Positions 31,401 to 38,553 of a DNA stretch of 64,000 nt are shown here, one piece after another. Under the pieces are notes generated by a model that worked only from the letters and a program-made list of their open reading frames with translations, was not told where the DNA came from and did not search any database. Location of the stretch: positions 124,001-188,000 of the forward strand of contig NZ_BTTW01000013.1 in NCBI RefSeq assembly GCF_036245865.1, written 5' to 3'. This DNA comes from Corallococcus caeni (GTDB taxonomy: Bacteria > Myxococcota > Myxococcia > Myxococcales > Myxococcaceae). Position 1 is the first letter of the stretch, and each line of letters begins with the position of its first letter. The translations under genes and the position numbers were made by a program.

Positions 31401-32147
31401 GTACGCGTCCGGGACGAACTGCGACTTCGGGAAGTCGCGGATCAGCTCCTCGTAGCGCGCCACCGCGTCCTCGCGGCGGTTGAGCTCGTAGAGGTTGTAG
31501 CCCAGGGAGAAGAGGACCTCGTCGCGGGCCGGGTAGTCCGGGTACTCGCTGAGGATGGCCTCGTAGATGCGCATCGTCTCCGCGCGGTAGCGCTCGGAGT
31601 CGCGGTGGTCCTGCTCCGGGGCGGTGGCCTTCTCGCCGCGCGCCACGGCGGCGTCGTAGGCCTTCTCCGCCGCGAGGAACCGCTCCATCTCCAGCGTGTA
31701 GAGGTACTTGGACTTCTCCCAGTAGAGCTCCGACAGGCGGTACTGCATCTCCGCCTTCTGCGTGGAGGTCTCCTGGAGCTTGGGGATGAGGCGCTTGAAG
31801 CCTTCAATGGCCTCGTCGCGCTTCTTGTCCGCCAGGGCGTCCTTCTTGGAGTCCGCGATGCGCGGCATGTCCGCGAACTTGGCCGTGGCGGGCTTCACCC
31901 GCGCCGGGCCCTTGCGCATGTCCTGGGGCGCCACGCCGGGCGGCAGCTCCGCCTTCTTCGCCTCCTGCTTCCGGGCTTCCTCCTTCTTGCTCGCGGCCTC
32001 GCCCTTCTTGCCCGCGGCCTTCGCCGAAGCGGACTTCTTCGTAGCCACCTTGCGCGGCGGTGCCGTCGTCTCCGCCGCCTCCCCCACCCCACCGGCCGCG
32101 AGCGCGACGCCCACCGCCAGTGCACCGAACCGAAGAACCACCTTCAT
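28458..32147 (-). CDS. gltD: Large periplasmic TPR protein GltD (AgmU)
   Basis: A 1229-residue protein, close to the length known for AgmU. A signal peptide (MKVVLRFGALAVGVALAAGG) is followed by a Lys/Ala-rich segment and then a long series of TPR-type helices to the C-terminus. Examples are MQYRLSELYWEKSKYLYTLE, VLFSLGYNLYELNRREDAVA and VPDAYIQLGNHYFENNKLAP. A charged insert near residues 850-900 is rich in Lys and Glu. The ATG at 32147 follows AGGAGCT. In Myxococcus xanthus AgmU/GltD is a periplasmic component that decorates the helical gliding complex and interacts with the motor-linked proteins. It ends in a Pro/Ala tail and overlaps gltE by four bases. Confidence 0.92.
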   Translation of the reverse strand: MKVVLRFGALAVGVALAAGGVGEAAETTAPPRKVATKKSASAKAAGKKGEAASKKEEARKQEAKKAELPPGVAPQDMRKGPARVKPATAKFADMPRIADSKKDALADKKRDEAIEGFKRLIPKLQETSTQKAEMQYRLSELYWEKSKYLYTLEMERFLAAEKAYDAAVARGEKATAPEQDHRDSERYRAETMRIYEAILSEYPDYPARDEVLFSLGYNLYELNRREDAVARYEELIRDFPKSQFVPDAYIQLGNHYFENNKLAPAKENYEKARDSGVPKIYAYATYKLSWCDFNAGDLDAGLKKLHEVVDYAGQRGEELGDLRTEALNDLTVFYVQLDQPKEALAYFKQKAPPKRQGRLLAKTAAGLVDAGHFDSAILVYRTLIDDSPMGANAPEYQQAVVRAYEGLRQRQQVRKEMKRMVDLYRPGGEWWTANASNAGVLRNAFSVTEEAMRVMVTEYHQEAQKTRQVETYRLARDIYKQYVDAFASSDNPEFVADSAFNIRFFYAEILWALEEWEAAAGEYDAVVAFKIPDRDSAKEVSNESYRKSAAYNAVLAYDKLVKIERGQLSKSDLKDGQKVDEKKDKGDVAKQKLVKRDAKEQAEQALTKFEDRLVAACDTYNTLYPGNQDEIDLRYQAAVILYDRAHFVDAARRFGEIIEKFPEERRSRDAADLTLYVLESREEWQELNTLSRKFLGNKKLSKPGSDFALRVARVVEGSQYKYVDEVVYKKEKNPAKAAEEFLAFVTEFPKSENADRALTYAMVIAQEAGEVDKGITAGERVLKEYPNSNFELKTRYTLSGLYEKVAEFKKAAAMSESFVAEYDAAIKARESQSKKDKEKKAKATTVAKKDDTPGAVEDVESKRAQKAAERKAQVDAAGEWVADALFNAGVWYDGLGESQKAVNAWNSYLTRFKDRKDVPQVAFSIGLVWEKEKKWGDAARAFNRFVEDYGRDSRTVAGQPYLARYHELLAYQKMKDVRGQEKAQEELVRGWNKLAESVRKDTAVLNAYGHARFLALEPTWKRFSDIKFTRVSTIRRDLTAKQKEMQRVEKEYAAVLATGSGEWGIAALTRIGLAYADFARNIMDSPDPSGLDDEQLSMYRAELENLAMPLEEKSSEALEKGLQKAYELGIYSEWTLAAQDQINKLRPGAYAQVKPVTYRGSSDSRIAAGVLKDLNGPISASAEPKPAAAPAAPEAVPAEGAKPAAPEGPPEGSGAPKPEPTALLEGVRP

Positions 32148-32319
32148 GCGAGCTCCTGGAGAACCGCGCCTCGCCACCCTGGGAAAACTTCTGCCCAGTT
32201 GGGAGGGACGACGGAAAGTAGACGCGGGTACCCAGATTGAGAAGTGGCCCGGAACGTGCCTTGTGCCCCGGCGTACGCGATCACGCCGAGCCACCTTCCA
32301 GGACTCAACATCACGCGAA

Positions 32320-32362
32320 GAGGCCCCGTCCCCCGTGACGGCTGTCACGGTGGCGGGGCCTC
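32320..32362 (-). other. Long hairpin in the gltC-gltD gap
   Basis: The outer arms GAGGCCCCG and CGGGGCCTC pair perfectly, and an inner GTGAC/GTCAC pair closes a 4-base loop, so most of 43 bases can fold. It lies 47 bases past the gltC stop and 173 bases before the gltD start. No T run follows on the minus strand, so it may attenuate rather than end transcription, or protect the gltABC mRNA end. Confidence 0.55.
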
Positions 32363-32408
32363 GAAAGTGCTTCGGAGGGCTGCCGGGTGGGCTTGAGGCC
32401 TACCCCTG

Positions 32409-33947
32409 CTACTTCTCCTGGCGTGCGGGGCAACCCCGCTTGAGCGTGTACTGGTAGTAGCCGATCTCGTCGATCCAGAACTCGCCCTGGAAGCGCCAGT
32501 AGTTGTAGTCCGCGCCGGGCATCTTCGGGCGGTAGAGCGTCTGGCGGGTGAGCAGCGCCTTCTGGTCCACGCCCTCGGAGAAGAGGTCCTTCTCATCCAG
32601 CGCGGTCTGCACGCGGATGATCTCCGCCTGGTCGGAGAAGGTGCGGAGGTTGTCCGCGGCCTCCTTGATGCGGTTCTTGGCCAGCGTGCCGCCCACCTGG
32701 AGCAGCGTGGTGCGGATGTCCTCCAGCGACGCCACGGTCTGCGCGGCGAACGGCGTCCCGCGCCACGGGCCCTCGCTGATGGCGCGCTTCTCCTGGTCCA
32801 CGCGGGAGAGGGTCCGCATGACTTCGCGGATGCGCTCGTTGTTGCGGATCCACAGGTACACCGCGCGCGGCAGGCGGCGGTTCTCGGAGGCCACCAGGTT
32901 GAAGGCGTTGATGGGCGCCACGTCCTCGCCGGTGAAGGGCTCCAGCTGCTTCGCCATGGGGCCATAGCGCTCGTCGAACGCGGCGAGCGTCGTCTTCACC
33001 TCGTCGTAGAGGCACGAGTAGTAATAGACGGTGGCCTTGAGGATCCACGACTCGGGCTGGAACGCGCCCTCGAACTGCGGCGCGTGCAGCGCCTGGAGGC
33101 TGCCCAGCGCGCCGCCGAAGTCCTCGTTCTGGAAGCGGGCGAAGCCGTTCTCGAAGAGGGCCTGGTCCCAGAAGCGCGCGTAGCGGGGCACGCCCTCGTA
33201 CGCCTTCACCGCGTCCGCGTACTCGCCCCGGCGGTAGTGCACGCGACCCAGCGCCAGCAGCGCCAGCTCGCGCGTCTCCGGCAGCTCCACCTGCGGCTCC
33301 TTGGTGTTCAGCACGGCCTGGAACGCGGCGATGGCCTCCTTGTCCAGCGTGTCCCCTTCCCCGGGACGGCCCGGGAAGCGCGGGTCGGCGAGCACGGTGC
33401 CCAGCAGGTAGCGGGCCTTCGCGTAGACGCGGCTGTCGGCGGGCACGGCCTCGAGCAGCGACCGGGCCTCCTCGAAGCGCATGCGCCGCTGGCTGGCGGT
33501 GCCCACCAGGTAGTTGATGCGCGCGAGCACCTCCTTGGGCAGCGTGACCCACTGGTCGCGCACCTCGTCGGAGTAGGCCTGGTTGAGGATGCTGGGGATG
33601 AGGTTCTGCTCGTCCAGCCGCTGCTGCATGTCCACCAGCCCCTCGATGGCCTTGAGGTACGAGGGGTGCTTGGGGCCGGCGTTGACGATGGCCGCGTAGG
33701 AGATGAAGGCCGCGACGGGCAGTTCCTTCTTGGCGAAGGTCTGCGCCAGGTAGAACTCGGCCTTGCCCTTCAGGTCCGCGTCCTGCCCTTCGGCGAGCTG
33801 CGCGAAGAGGGGGGCGGCGGCGTCGAGCTGGCCCGCGTTGAAGGCGGACAGCGCGCGGTTGTACGTGCCCACGTCCTGCTGGGCGAACGCGACGGCGGGC
33901 ACGGCGAGGGGCCCGAGGACGACGAGGAGTCGGAGCAGTCGGGACAT
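32409..33947 (-). CDS. gltC: Periplasmic TPR protein GltC
   Basis: A 512-residue exported protein. The signal peptide is MSRLLRLLVVLGPLAVPAVA followed by FAQ. The mature chain is mostly helical, with TPR-like repeats at the N-terminus (NRALSAFNAGQLDAAAPLFA, AEFYLAQTFAKKELPVAAFI) and again near residues 220-280 (ALGRVHYRRGEYADAVKAYE). The C-terminal part ends DEIGYYQYTLKRGCPARQEK. In Myxococcus xanthus GltC is a periplasmic partner of the outer-membrane proteins GltA and GltB, and the three genes are neighbours there as here. The start is two bases after the gltB stop, implying coupled translation. Confidence 0.87.
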   Translation of the reverse strand: MSRLLRLLVVLGPLAVPAVAFAQQDVGTYNRALSAFNAGQLDAAAPLFAQLAEGQDADLKGKAEFYLAQTFAKKELPVAAFISYAAIVNAGPKHPSYLKAIEGLVDMQQRLDEQNLIPSILNQAYSDEVRDQWVTLPKEVLARINYLVGTASQRRMRFEEARSLLEAVPADSRVYAKARYLLGTVLADPRFPGRPGEGDTLDKEAIAAFQAVLNTKEPQVELPETRELALLALGRVHYRRGEYADAVKAYEGVPRYARFWDQALFENGFARFQNEDFGGALGSLQALHAPQFEGAFQPESWILKATVYYYSCLYDEVKTTLAAFDERYGPMAKQLEPFTGEDVAPINAFNLVASENRRLPRAVYLWIRNNERIREVMRTLSRVDQEKRAISEGPWRGTPFAAQTVASLEDIRTTLLQVGGTLAKNRIKEAADNLRTFSDQAEIIRVQTALDEKDLFSEGVDQKALLTRQTLYRPKMPGADYNYWRFQGEFWIDEIGYYQYTLKRGCPARQEK

Positions 33948-33949
33948 GG

Positions 33950-35179
33950 CTAGAAGAGCACCGAGAAGCCAGCGTAGAAGCTGACGTTGTTGAGGACGTC
34001 CGACGAAGGCTCGGCGACGAGGTCCCTCCCGAGGATGATGTCCTCGCGGTAGTTCTTCTTCGTCTTCGGGTCCACGCCGTCGAACTTCGACACCTTGCAG
34101 CTGCCGCTCAGGTTGAGGCCGTCGAAGGGCTGGTTGGCCGCGCGCGCGGCCTCCAGCGCCTCGAAGTCCGCCAGGCTGCAGCCGTCCACCTTGTCCACGC
34201 GCGCGGTGTAGATGAGGTCGCGCACCTCCAGGCGGATGGCGTAGGACTCGCCGAACTGCAGGCGGAAGCCGCCGCCCACCTCACCCAGGAACTTGTTGCC
34301 GGTGTCGCCGAAGCGCGCGGGCACCTGGTACGTCTGGCCCTCCACCTCGTTCGCCACCTCCGGACGGATGAGGTGGCGCGTCTTGCCAATGCCCGCGCCG
34401 CCGCTGAGCACCACGCTGAACTGCGCCAGCGAGTTGTTGAAGAAGGCGAACTTGCCGTAGAGCGGCGTGACCTCGACGCCCGCGTACGCGCCCCACTGGA
34501 GGAGCAGCGACGACGCCGCCTGCGCCTGCTCGCGCACCTTGTCGATGAGCTCCAGGTTGAAGTCGCTCTCGTCGGAGTACCAGTTGTACTGGCCGCCCAC
34601 CTGGAGGGCGAAGTTCTCCTGCAGGTGGTAGACGTAGCTCAGCGCGGAGCCCACGTGGTTGGTGAACTTGCCGTTCACCTGCACGGCGGCGGGGTACAGC
34701 ACCAGCTCGTGCTTGCCCTCGTCCGCGAAGCGCTTCTTCTGGACGATGTGGACGTTGACGTTCGGGTTGTAGAGCGGCGCGCCATTCACCAGTCGCTGCT
34801 GCTGCGCGTCCGTGGTGCGCGGCGCCTCGCCGGAGCCCAGGGAGTCCAGCACCGGCGCGTCCGCGGGCGCGGTGGCGGCGGGAGCCCCGGGCTCGGAGGG
34901 CGCCGTGGACTGGGAGGACGGCGTGCTGCCCGTGTCGTCCTCCTCAGGGGTGGCGGGCGCGGCCGGACGGGCCGGCGCCGCTTCCGGCGTGGACTGGGGA
35001 ACGGTGGGCGCGGCGCGCTCGGTGCGCTGACGCTCCGGCGGTTCCGCGGGTGAAGGAGAGGCCGGCGCGGTCGCATCCGGACCCGGAGCGGCCGGCGGCT
35101 GCGCCGGGGCGGCGCCTTGCGCGAACGCGAGGGCAGGCACCGCGGCGACGAGGAGCGCGATGGAACGGAAGGGTCGCAT
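33950..35179 (-). CDS. gltB: Outer-membrane barrel protein GltB
   Basis: A 409-residue protein with signal peptide MRPFRSIALLVAAVPALAFA. A disordered Pro/Ala/Ser/Glu linker covers about residues 22-125, and the rest is a barrel-like domain. Strand-turn patterns such as ALQVGGQYNWYSDE, GAYAGVEVTPLYGKFAF and FLGEVGGGFRLQFGES are seen, and the chain ends in Phe (SFYAGFSVLF). GltB is one of the integral outer-membrane proteins of the gliding complex and interacts with GltA and GltC. The long N-terminal linker could reach into the periplasm. It starts nine bases after the gltA stop. Confidence 0.88.
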   Translation of the reverse strand: MRPFRSIALLVAAVPALAFAQGAAPAQPPAAPGPDATAPASPSPAEPPERQRTERAAPTVPQSTPEAAPARPAAPATPEEDDTGSTPSSQSTAPSEPGAPAATAPADAPVLDSLGSGEAPRTTDAQQQRLVNGAPLYNPNVNVHIVQKKRFADEGKHELVLYPAAVQVNGKFTNHVGSALSYVYHLQENFALQVGGQYNWYSDESDFNLELIDKVREQAQAASSLLLQWGAYAGVEVTPLYGKFAFFNNSLAQFSVVLSGGAGIGKTRHLIRPEVANEVEGQTYQVPARFGDTGNKFLGEVGGGFRLQFGESYAIRLEVRDLIYTARVDKVDGCSLADFEALEAARAANQPFDGLNLSGSCKVSKFDGVDPKTKKNYREDIILGRDLVAEPSSDVLNNVSFYAGFSVLF

Positions 35180-35188
35180 AGGAAGGGG

Positions 35189-36007
35189 TCAGAAGGAGAA
35201 GGTGTAGCCGAGGTCGAACTGCACCAGGTGCGTGAGGCCCGGGCTGGCCGCGGGCTCGCCGGTGGCCTTGCCGGCCTCCCAGTCGTCGCGCAGCAGGTTC
35301 ACGCGGTAGCTGTCCTTGAAGATCCAGTCGCGCAGCTCCAGCCGCACGCCGTGCTGCTGGTTGATGAAGAAGCGGAAGCCCAGCGCGGCGGACACCACCG
35401 GCGCCACGCGCGACTCCTTCACCCAGTAGTTCTCCGTGGCGCTGCCCCGGTCCGTCACGTCCGTGCGGTTGTCACAGACGCCCGCGGCCCGGTCCACCAC
35501 CTGGGTGCACTGGATGACCGACTGGCGCTTCAAGTTGGTGAGGCCGCCGCCCGCCCAGAGGTACGTCTGGAAGTGCACCGGGATGTCCGCGACGAGGGAG
35601 ATCTTCCCGTAGATGGGAGCCCACCGCGCGCCGACGACGCCGTGCAGGCCCATCCGCCACATGTCCTCCAGCTCGTCCGTGACGCGCTTGTCCTCGCGGT
35701 CCAGGAAGGACTCGGAGATGGAGCGCGCCAGGCCCGTCTGGCGGCTGGCGGCGTAGCCCGCGCGGGCTTCCAGCGCGAACGTGTCGAAGAGGTTGTAGGC
35801 CAGCCCGACGTCGAAGAAGTAGTGCGCCGTCAGGTGCGTCTGCACTGGCAGGCCCACGGACAGGGACAGCTCCGGATGGCCCGCGGGCTTGTAGAGCCGG
35901 TTGCGGACGACCGCCGAGTCCAGGACGCCGTCTTCCTGTGCGGCGGCGCCGAGCGCCGTCAGCGAGAGGCTCAGCGCGGCGAAGACGCGAAGCGTGCGTG
36001 CTTTCAT
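35189..36007 (-). CDS. gltA: Outer-membrane barrel protein GltA
   Basis: A 272-residue protein from the ATG at 36007, which CAGGAG precedes. The signal peptide is MKARTLRVFAALSLSLTALG plus AAAQ. The mature part has barrel-type strands (LSLSVGLPVQTHLTAHYFFD, GLHGVVGARWAPIYGKISLV) and ends in aromatic YTFSF. It resembles GltB in its barrel (the APIYGKISLV and TPLYGKFAFF segments match), so the two are probably ancient paralogues. GltA is an outer-membrane part of the focal-adhesion machinery that moves with substrate-bound sites. It is the first gene of the glt block, and the promoter should lie in the upstream 270 bases. Confidence 0.87.
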   Translation of the reverse strand: MKARTLRVFAALSLSLTALGAAAQEDGVLDSAVVRNRLYKPAGHPELSLSVGLPVQTHLTAHYFFDVGLAYNLFDTFALEARAGYAASRQTGLARSISESFLDREDKRVTDELEDMWRMGLHGVVGARWAPIYGKISLVADIPVHFQTYLWAGGGLTNLKRQSVIQCTQVVDRAAGVCDNRTDVTDRGSATENYWVKESRVAPVVSAALGFRFFINQQHGVRLELRDWIFKDSYRVNLLRDDWEAGKATGEPAASPGLTHLVQFDLGYTFSF

Positions 36008-36276
36008 ATCTCCTGCCCGGCCCGGGGGTGGGCCGTTGGGTGATCCGGAGGGCAACCCGTCTGCTTGGACGGCGAGGCTCCGGCGTGGGACAGCCATGTG
36101 AGCACGGCGCCCCTTCACCGCAAGCGGATCCCAGCGGCAGTCGGTAAAGTTTTCGCCCTTTGAGCCCAGGGCGACCAGCACTCAACGTTTCCACGGGGAT
36201 GCGAGCCCTCCGGCCCCATCCACACCGCGAAGGAGCCCGCGCGCGCACGCGCATGCAGCGGAGGCTGGAAACGACG
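36008..36276 (-). promoter_or_regulatory. Upstream region of the glt block
   Basis: This stretch between gltA and the rplC terminator holds no supported gene. It should carry the gltA promoter. A TTGAGT is seen on the minus strand near 36178-36183, but no convincing -10 box stands at the right distance, so no promoter is called. A small inverted repeat (CGCCCT / AGGGCG) lies around 36155-36173 and could be an operator. Confidence 0.4.
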
Positions 36277-36342
36277 AACGCCCCGCCCGGGACCCGAAGG
36301 TGCCGGAAGCGGGGCGTTGAACGGGGCGCGGTGAAGCGCCCC
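36277..36342 (-). terminator. Tandem hairpins downstream of rplC
   Basis: Reading the minus strand, a first hairpin (GGGGCGC / GCGCCCC, 36323-36342) comes 20 bases past the rplC stop. A second with perfect 10-bp arms (AACGCCCCGC / GCGGGGCGTT, 36277-36318) is followed by CGTCGTTTCC. Together they should separate rplC from the glt genes. Confidence 0.65.
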
Positions 36343-36361
36343 GGCGTCAGCGGCTCAAGAA

Positions 36362-37030
36362 CTACTTCGCGGCCTTGTGCTGCGCGCGCATGGCCACCTT
36401 GATGGAGGGACGCACGATGACGATGCCGTCGTTGTGGCCGGCGACCGCGCCCTTCACGAGCACGAGGCCCTTCTCCACGTCCACGTCCACCACGGTCAGG
36501 TTCTGCGTGGTGACGCGCTCGACGCCGTAGTGACCCGGCATCTTCTTGTTCGGGTACGTACGGCCCGGCGTCTTACGCTGACCGATGGCGCCCGGGTGAC
36601 GCTGATACTCGTGCGTACCGTGGGTCTTGGTCTGCGAACCCTTGAAGCTCCAGCGGCGCATGACGCCGGAGAAGCCGCGACCCTTGGTGATGCCGGTGAC
36701 GTCCACCAGCTCGCCCTTGGCGAACATGTCCGCCTTGATGGCGTCGCCCACGTTGAAGCCCGCGGCCTCCTCGGCCGTGACGCGGAACTCACGCAGGTGG
36801 CGGCGCGGCGTGGCGCTGGCCTTCTTGAAGAAGCCGAGCTGCGGCTTGTTCAGGATCTTCTCGCGAATCGCGCCGAAGCCCACGGTCACCGCGGAGTACT
36901 GATCCTTCTCCGGGGTGCGCTTGCCGACCACCAGACAGGTGTTGACGTCGATGACCGTCACCGGAACGAGGTTGCCCTCGTCGTTGAACACCTGGGTCAT
37001 GCCGATCTTCTTGCCAATCAGACCCTTCAC
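36362..37030 (-). CDS. rplC: 50S ribosomal protein L3, stand-alone gene
   Basis: L3 is one of the first proteins to bind 23S rRNA and shapes the peptidyl-transferase centre. The 222 residues show all conserved parts: start GLIGKKIGMTQVFNDEG, VDVTGITKGRGFSGVMRRW, GAIGQRKTPGRTYPNKKMPG and LVLVKGAVAGHNDGIVIVRP. The glutamine in GAIGQ that PrmB methylates in other bacteria is kept. The start is a GTG with GAGGAC just upstream. Oddly, no other ribosomal gene is near; rplC normally sits in the S10 operon. Either the gene has moved or it is a second copy. It is upstream of the glt block on the same strand. Confidence 0.96.
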   Translation of the reverse strand: MKGLIGKKIGMTQVFNDEGNLVPVTVIDVNTCLVVGKRTPEKDQYSAVTVGFGAIREKILNKPQLGFFKKASATPRRHLREFRVTAEEAAGFNVGDAIKADMFAKGELVDVTGITKGRGFSGVMRRWSFKGSQTKTHGTHEYQRHPGAIGQRKTPGRTYPNKKMPGHYGVERVTTQNLTVVDVDVEKGLVLVKGAVAGHNDGIVIVRPSIKVAMRAQHKAAK

Positions 37031-37173
37031 GTCGTCCTCACAGCGAGCGCCCGTGGCGCTGAAAGCCCAATGAAATCAATGAACTGGCCTACACGCGTCC
37101 CCGCGGCCGCCAGGAAGCGGCGCAAGATAGCAAACACGTCCCCTACGTCAAGCACCAAGGGTGGGCGTCCCCC

Positions 37174-37944
37174 TCACTGCGCGACATCCAACCGCGGGTA
37201 GTAGGAGTCGAGCTGCTTATCCGCGATGCGCTGGGCATACACCTCTTCGCCGAGGAGGAACAGGGCTTGATCCAGATAATCTTCCGCGCCCTTGATCTCC
37301 TCCTCCTTGGCGGCGATGGCCTGGTCGATCTCCGCCATCCGGGCGTCGTGCTGGAGCTTCTGCTCCGCGGCGGCGTCCTCCAGCTCGATCAGGCGCTTGT
37401 GCGCCAGGATGCCCGCCGCGCCGGGCTGACCGGGGGTGGGCGTGAGGGCGGTGGCCAGCTGGGCCTCCCAGTCCTCGACCTCGCGGGCCAGGCGCATCTG
37501 GGCGATGCGGTTCTTCTTCAGGTTCTGCCGGGCGGTGTCCAGCTTCACCGGATCCTGGGTGGTCATCTCCAGGTCCGCGAGCTTCGCCTCCAGCTTCTTG
37601 AGGCCCGCGACGGCGTAGCGCAGGTCGGCGCGGCGCGTGTCCAGCGTCTTGCGCAGCCCCTTCACCTTGCCTTCCACGGCCGTCACGGCCTTCTGGAACC
37701 GGCCGGTGATCTCCTTCTGGGCGGCGCACTCGTCCTCGTGCTGCGCCATGAAGTCCTGATAGGCCACGTCCTCGTCGTTCATCTCCGCTTCCAGCGCCGC
37801 CAGCTCGTCCCGGCGCGCCTCCAGCACCTCTTCGGCGCGGTAGACGCGTTCCATGGAGCGGGGGCAGTTCGGCTTGCCCGGGAGGACGTCCCGGGCCAGG
37901 TCGCCGAGCTGGAAGATGAGATCGTTGTAGCTCTCCTTCGCCAT
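37174..37944 (-). CDS. Coiled-coil protein, hypothetical
   Basis: A 256-residue cytoplasmic protein that is nearly all helix. Heptad-like patterns run through residues about 30-130 (YRAEEVLEARRDELAALEAE, GRFQKAVTAVEGKVKGLRKT) and 190-235 (AEQKLQHDARMAEIDQAIAA). The N-terminus MAKESYNDLIFQLGDLARDV includes LPGKPNCPRS, and the C-terminus is SYYPRLDVAQ. It has no enzyme motif. It resembles bacterial structural or scaffold coiled-coil proteins, but no family is recognised. A start four codons upstream (37956) is also possible, and neither has a strong ribosome site. It lies 143 bases upstream of rplC. Confidence 0.8.
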   Translation of the reverse strand: MAKESYNDLIFQLGDLARDVLPGKPNCPRSMERVYRAEEVLEARRDELAALEAEMNDEDVAYQDFMAQHEDECAAQKEITGRFQKAVTAVEGKVKGLRKTLDTRRADLRYAVAGLKKLEAKLADLEMTTQDPVKLDTARQNLKKNRIAQMRLAREVEDWEAQLATALTPTPGQPGAAGILAHKRLIELEDAAAEQKLQHDARMAEIDQAIAAKEEEIKGAEDYLDQALFLLGEEVYAQRIADKQLDSYYPRLDVAQ

Positions 37945-38024
37945 GGGCGGAGTCATACGCCCAAGACGCCAGGACTGTCACCGGCCGAGCGCATCCGAAA
38001 AAGCGCCCGGCCCGGCCCTCCTCC

Positions 38025-38498
38025 TCAGGAGTCCGCGGGGGCCGCGACAGCCTGGGACTCGCCCCGCCGCACCGCCGCCAGGGCACCTTCCGCCAGGGCG
38101 AGCAGCTCCCGGGCGCGGTCCTGCTCCTCGGTGCGGTTCAGTTCGCACACCCACGCGGACGACAGGTCCGCGTGCTGGCGCGCCATCTCCGCGGTGGTCT
38201 CGTAGCGCGCGGCCGACGCGCGGGCGAAGGCCCCCTCGCGGCGCAGCTCCAGCACCGTGTCGGGATCCAGATCGATCTCCTCTGGAGGCACCGGCAGCGG
38301 CCCGCGTCCCAGCGCCGCCAGACGGGCCAGCAGCCGGGACGCATGGGCGCGGCAGAACGCGGCCAGGACCATCAGGCGCGCCCGGACCCGCGCATCGTTC
38401 ATGCGCTCCGCCAGCCCCGTCATGCGACGAGCTGACACCACTTCCGCCTCCCACGCGGCGGCCAGTGCAGCGGCCAGCCGGGTATGCCTCGCACCCAT
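38025..38498 (-). CDS. Small helical protein, hypothetical
   Basis: A 157-residue soluble protein made of long helices (RLAAALAAAWEAEVVSARRM, RVRARLMVLAAFCRAHASRL, RASAARYETTAEMARQHADL, DRARELLALAEGALAAVRRG). The four-helix pattern resembles ferritin-like or DUF892/DUF2383-type bundles, but the Glu/His metal ligands are not clear, so function is unknown. GGGAGGG precedes the ATG. It is 80 bases upstream of the coiled-coil gene on the same strand. Confidence 0.72.
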   Translation of the reverse strand: MGARHTRLAAALAAAWEAEVVSARRMTGLAERMNDARVRARLMVLAAFCRAHASRLLARLAALGRGPLPVPPEEIDLDPDTVLELRREGAFARASAARYETTAEMARQHADLSSAWVCELNRTEEQDRARELLALAEGALAAVRRGESQAVAAPADS

Positions 38499-38553
38499 CA
38501 GCGTCCCTCCCCCACCCTCGTCAGACGCAAGCTAGGAACGCTGCTGGGGCAAT

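Noticed and set aside
29118-32240. 1040-codon plus-strand open frame
   Set aside because: Antisense to gltD; composition (long runs of Leu, Val, Arg, His) is that of a mirrored GC-rich frame, not a real protein.
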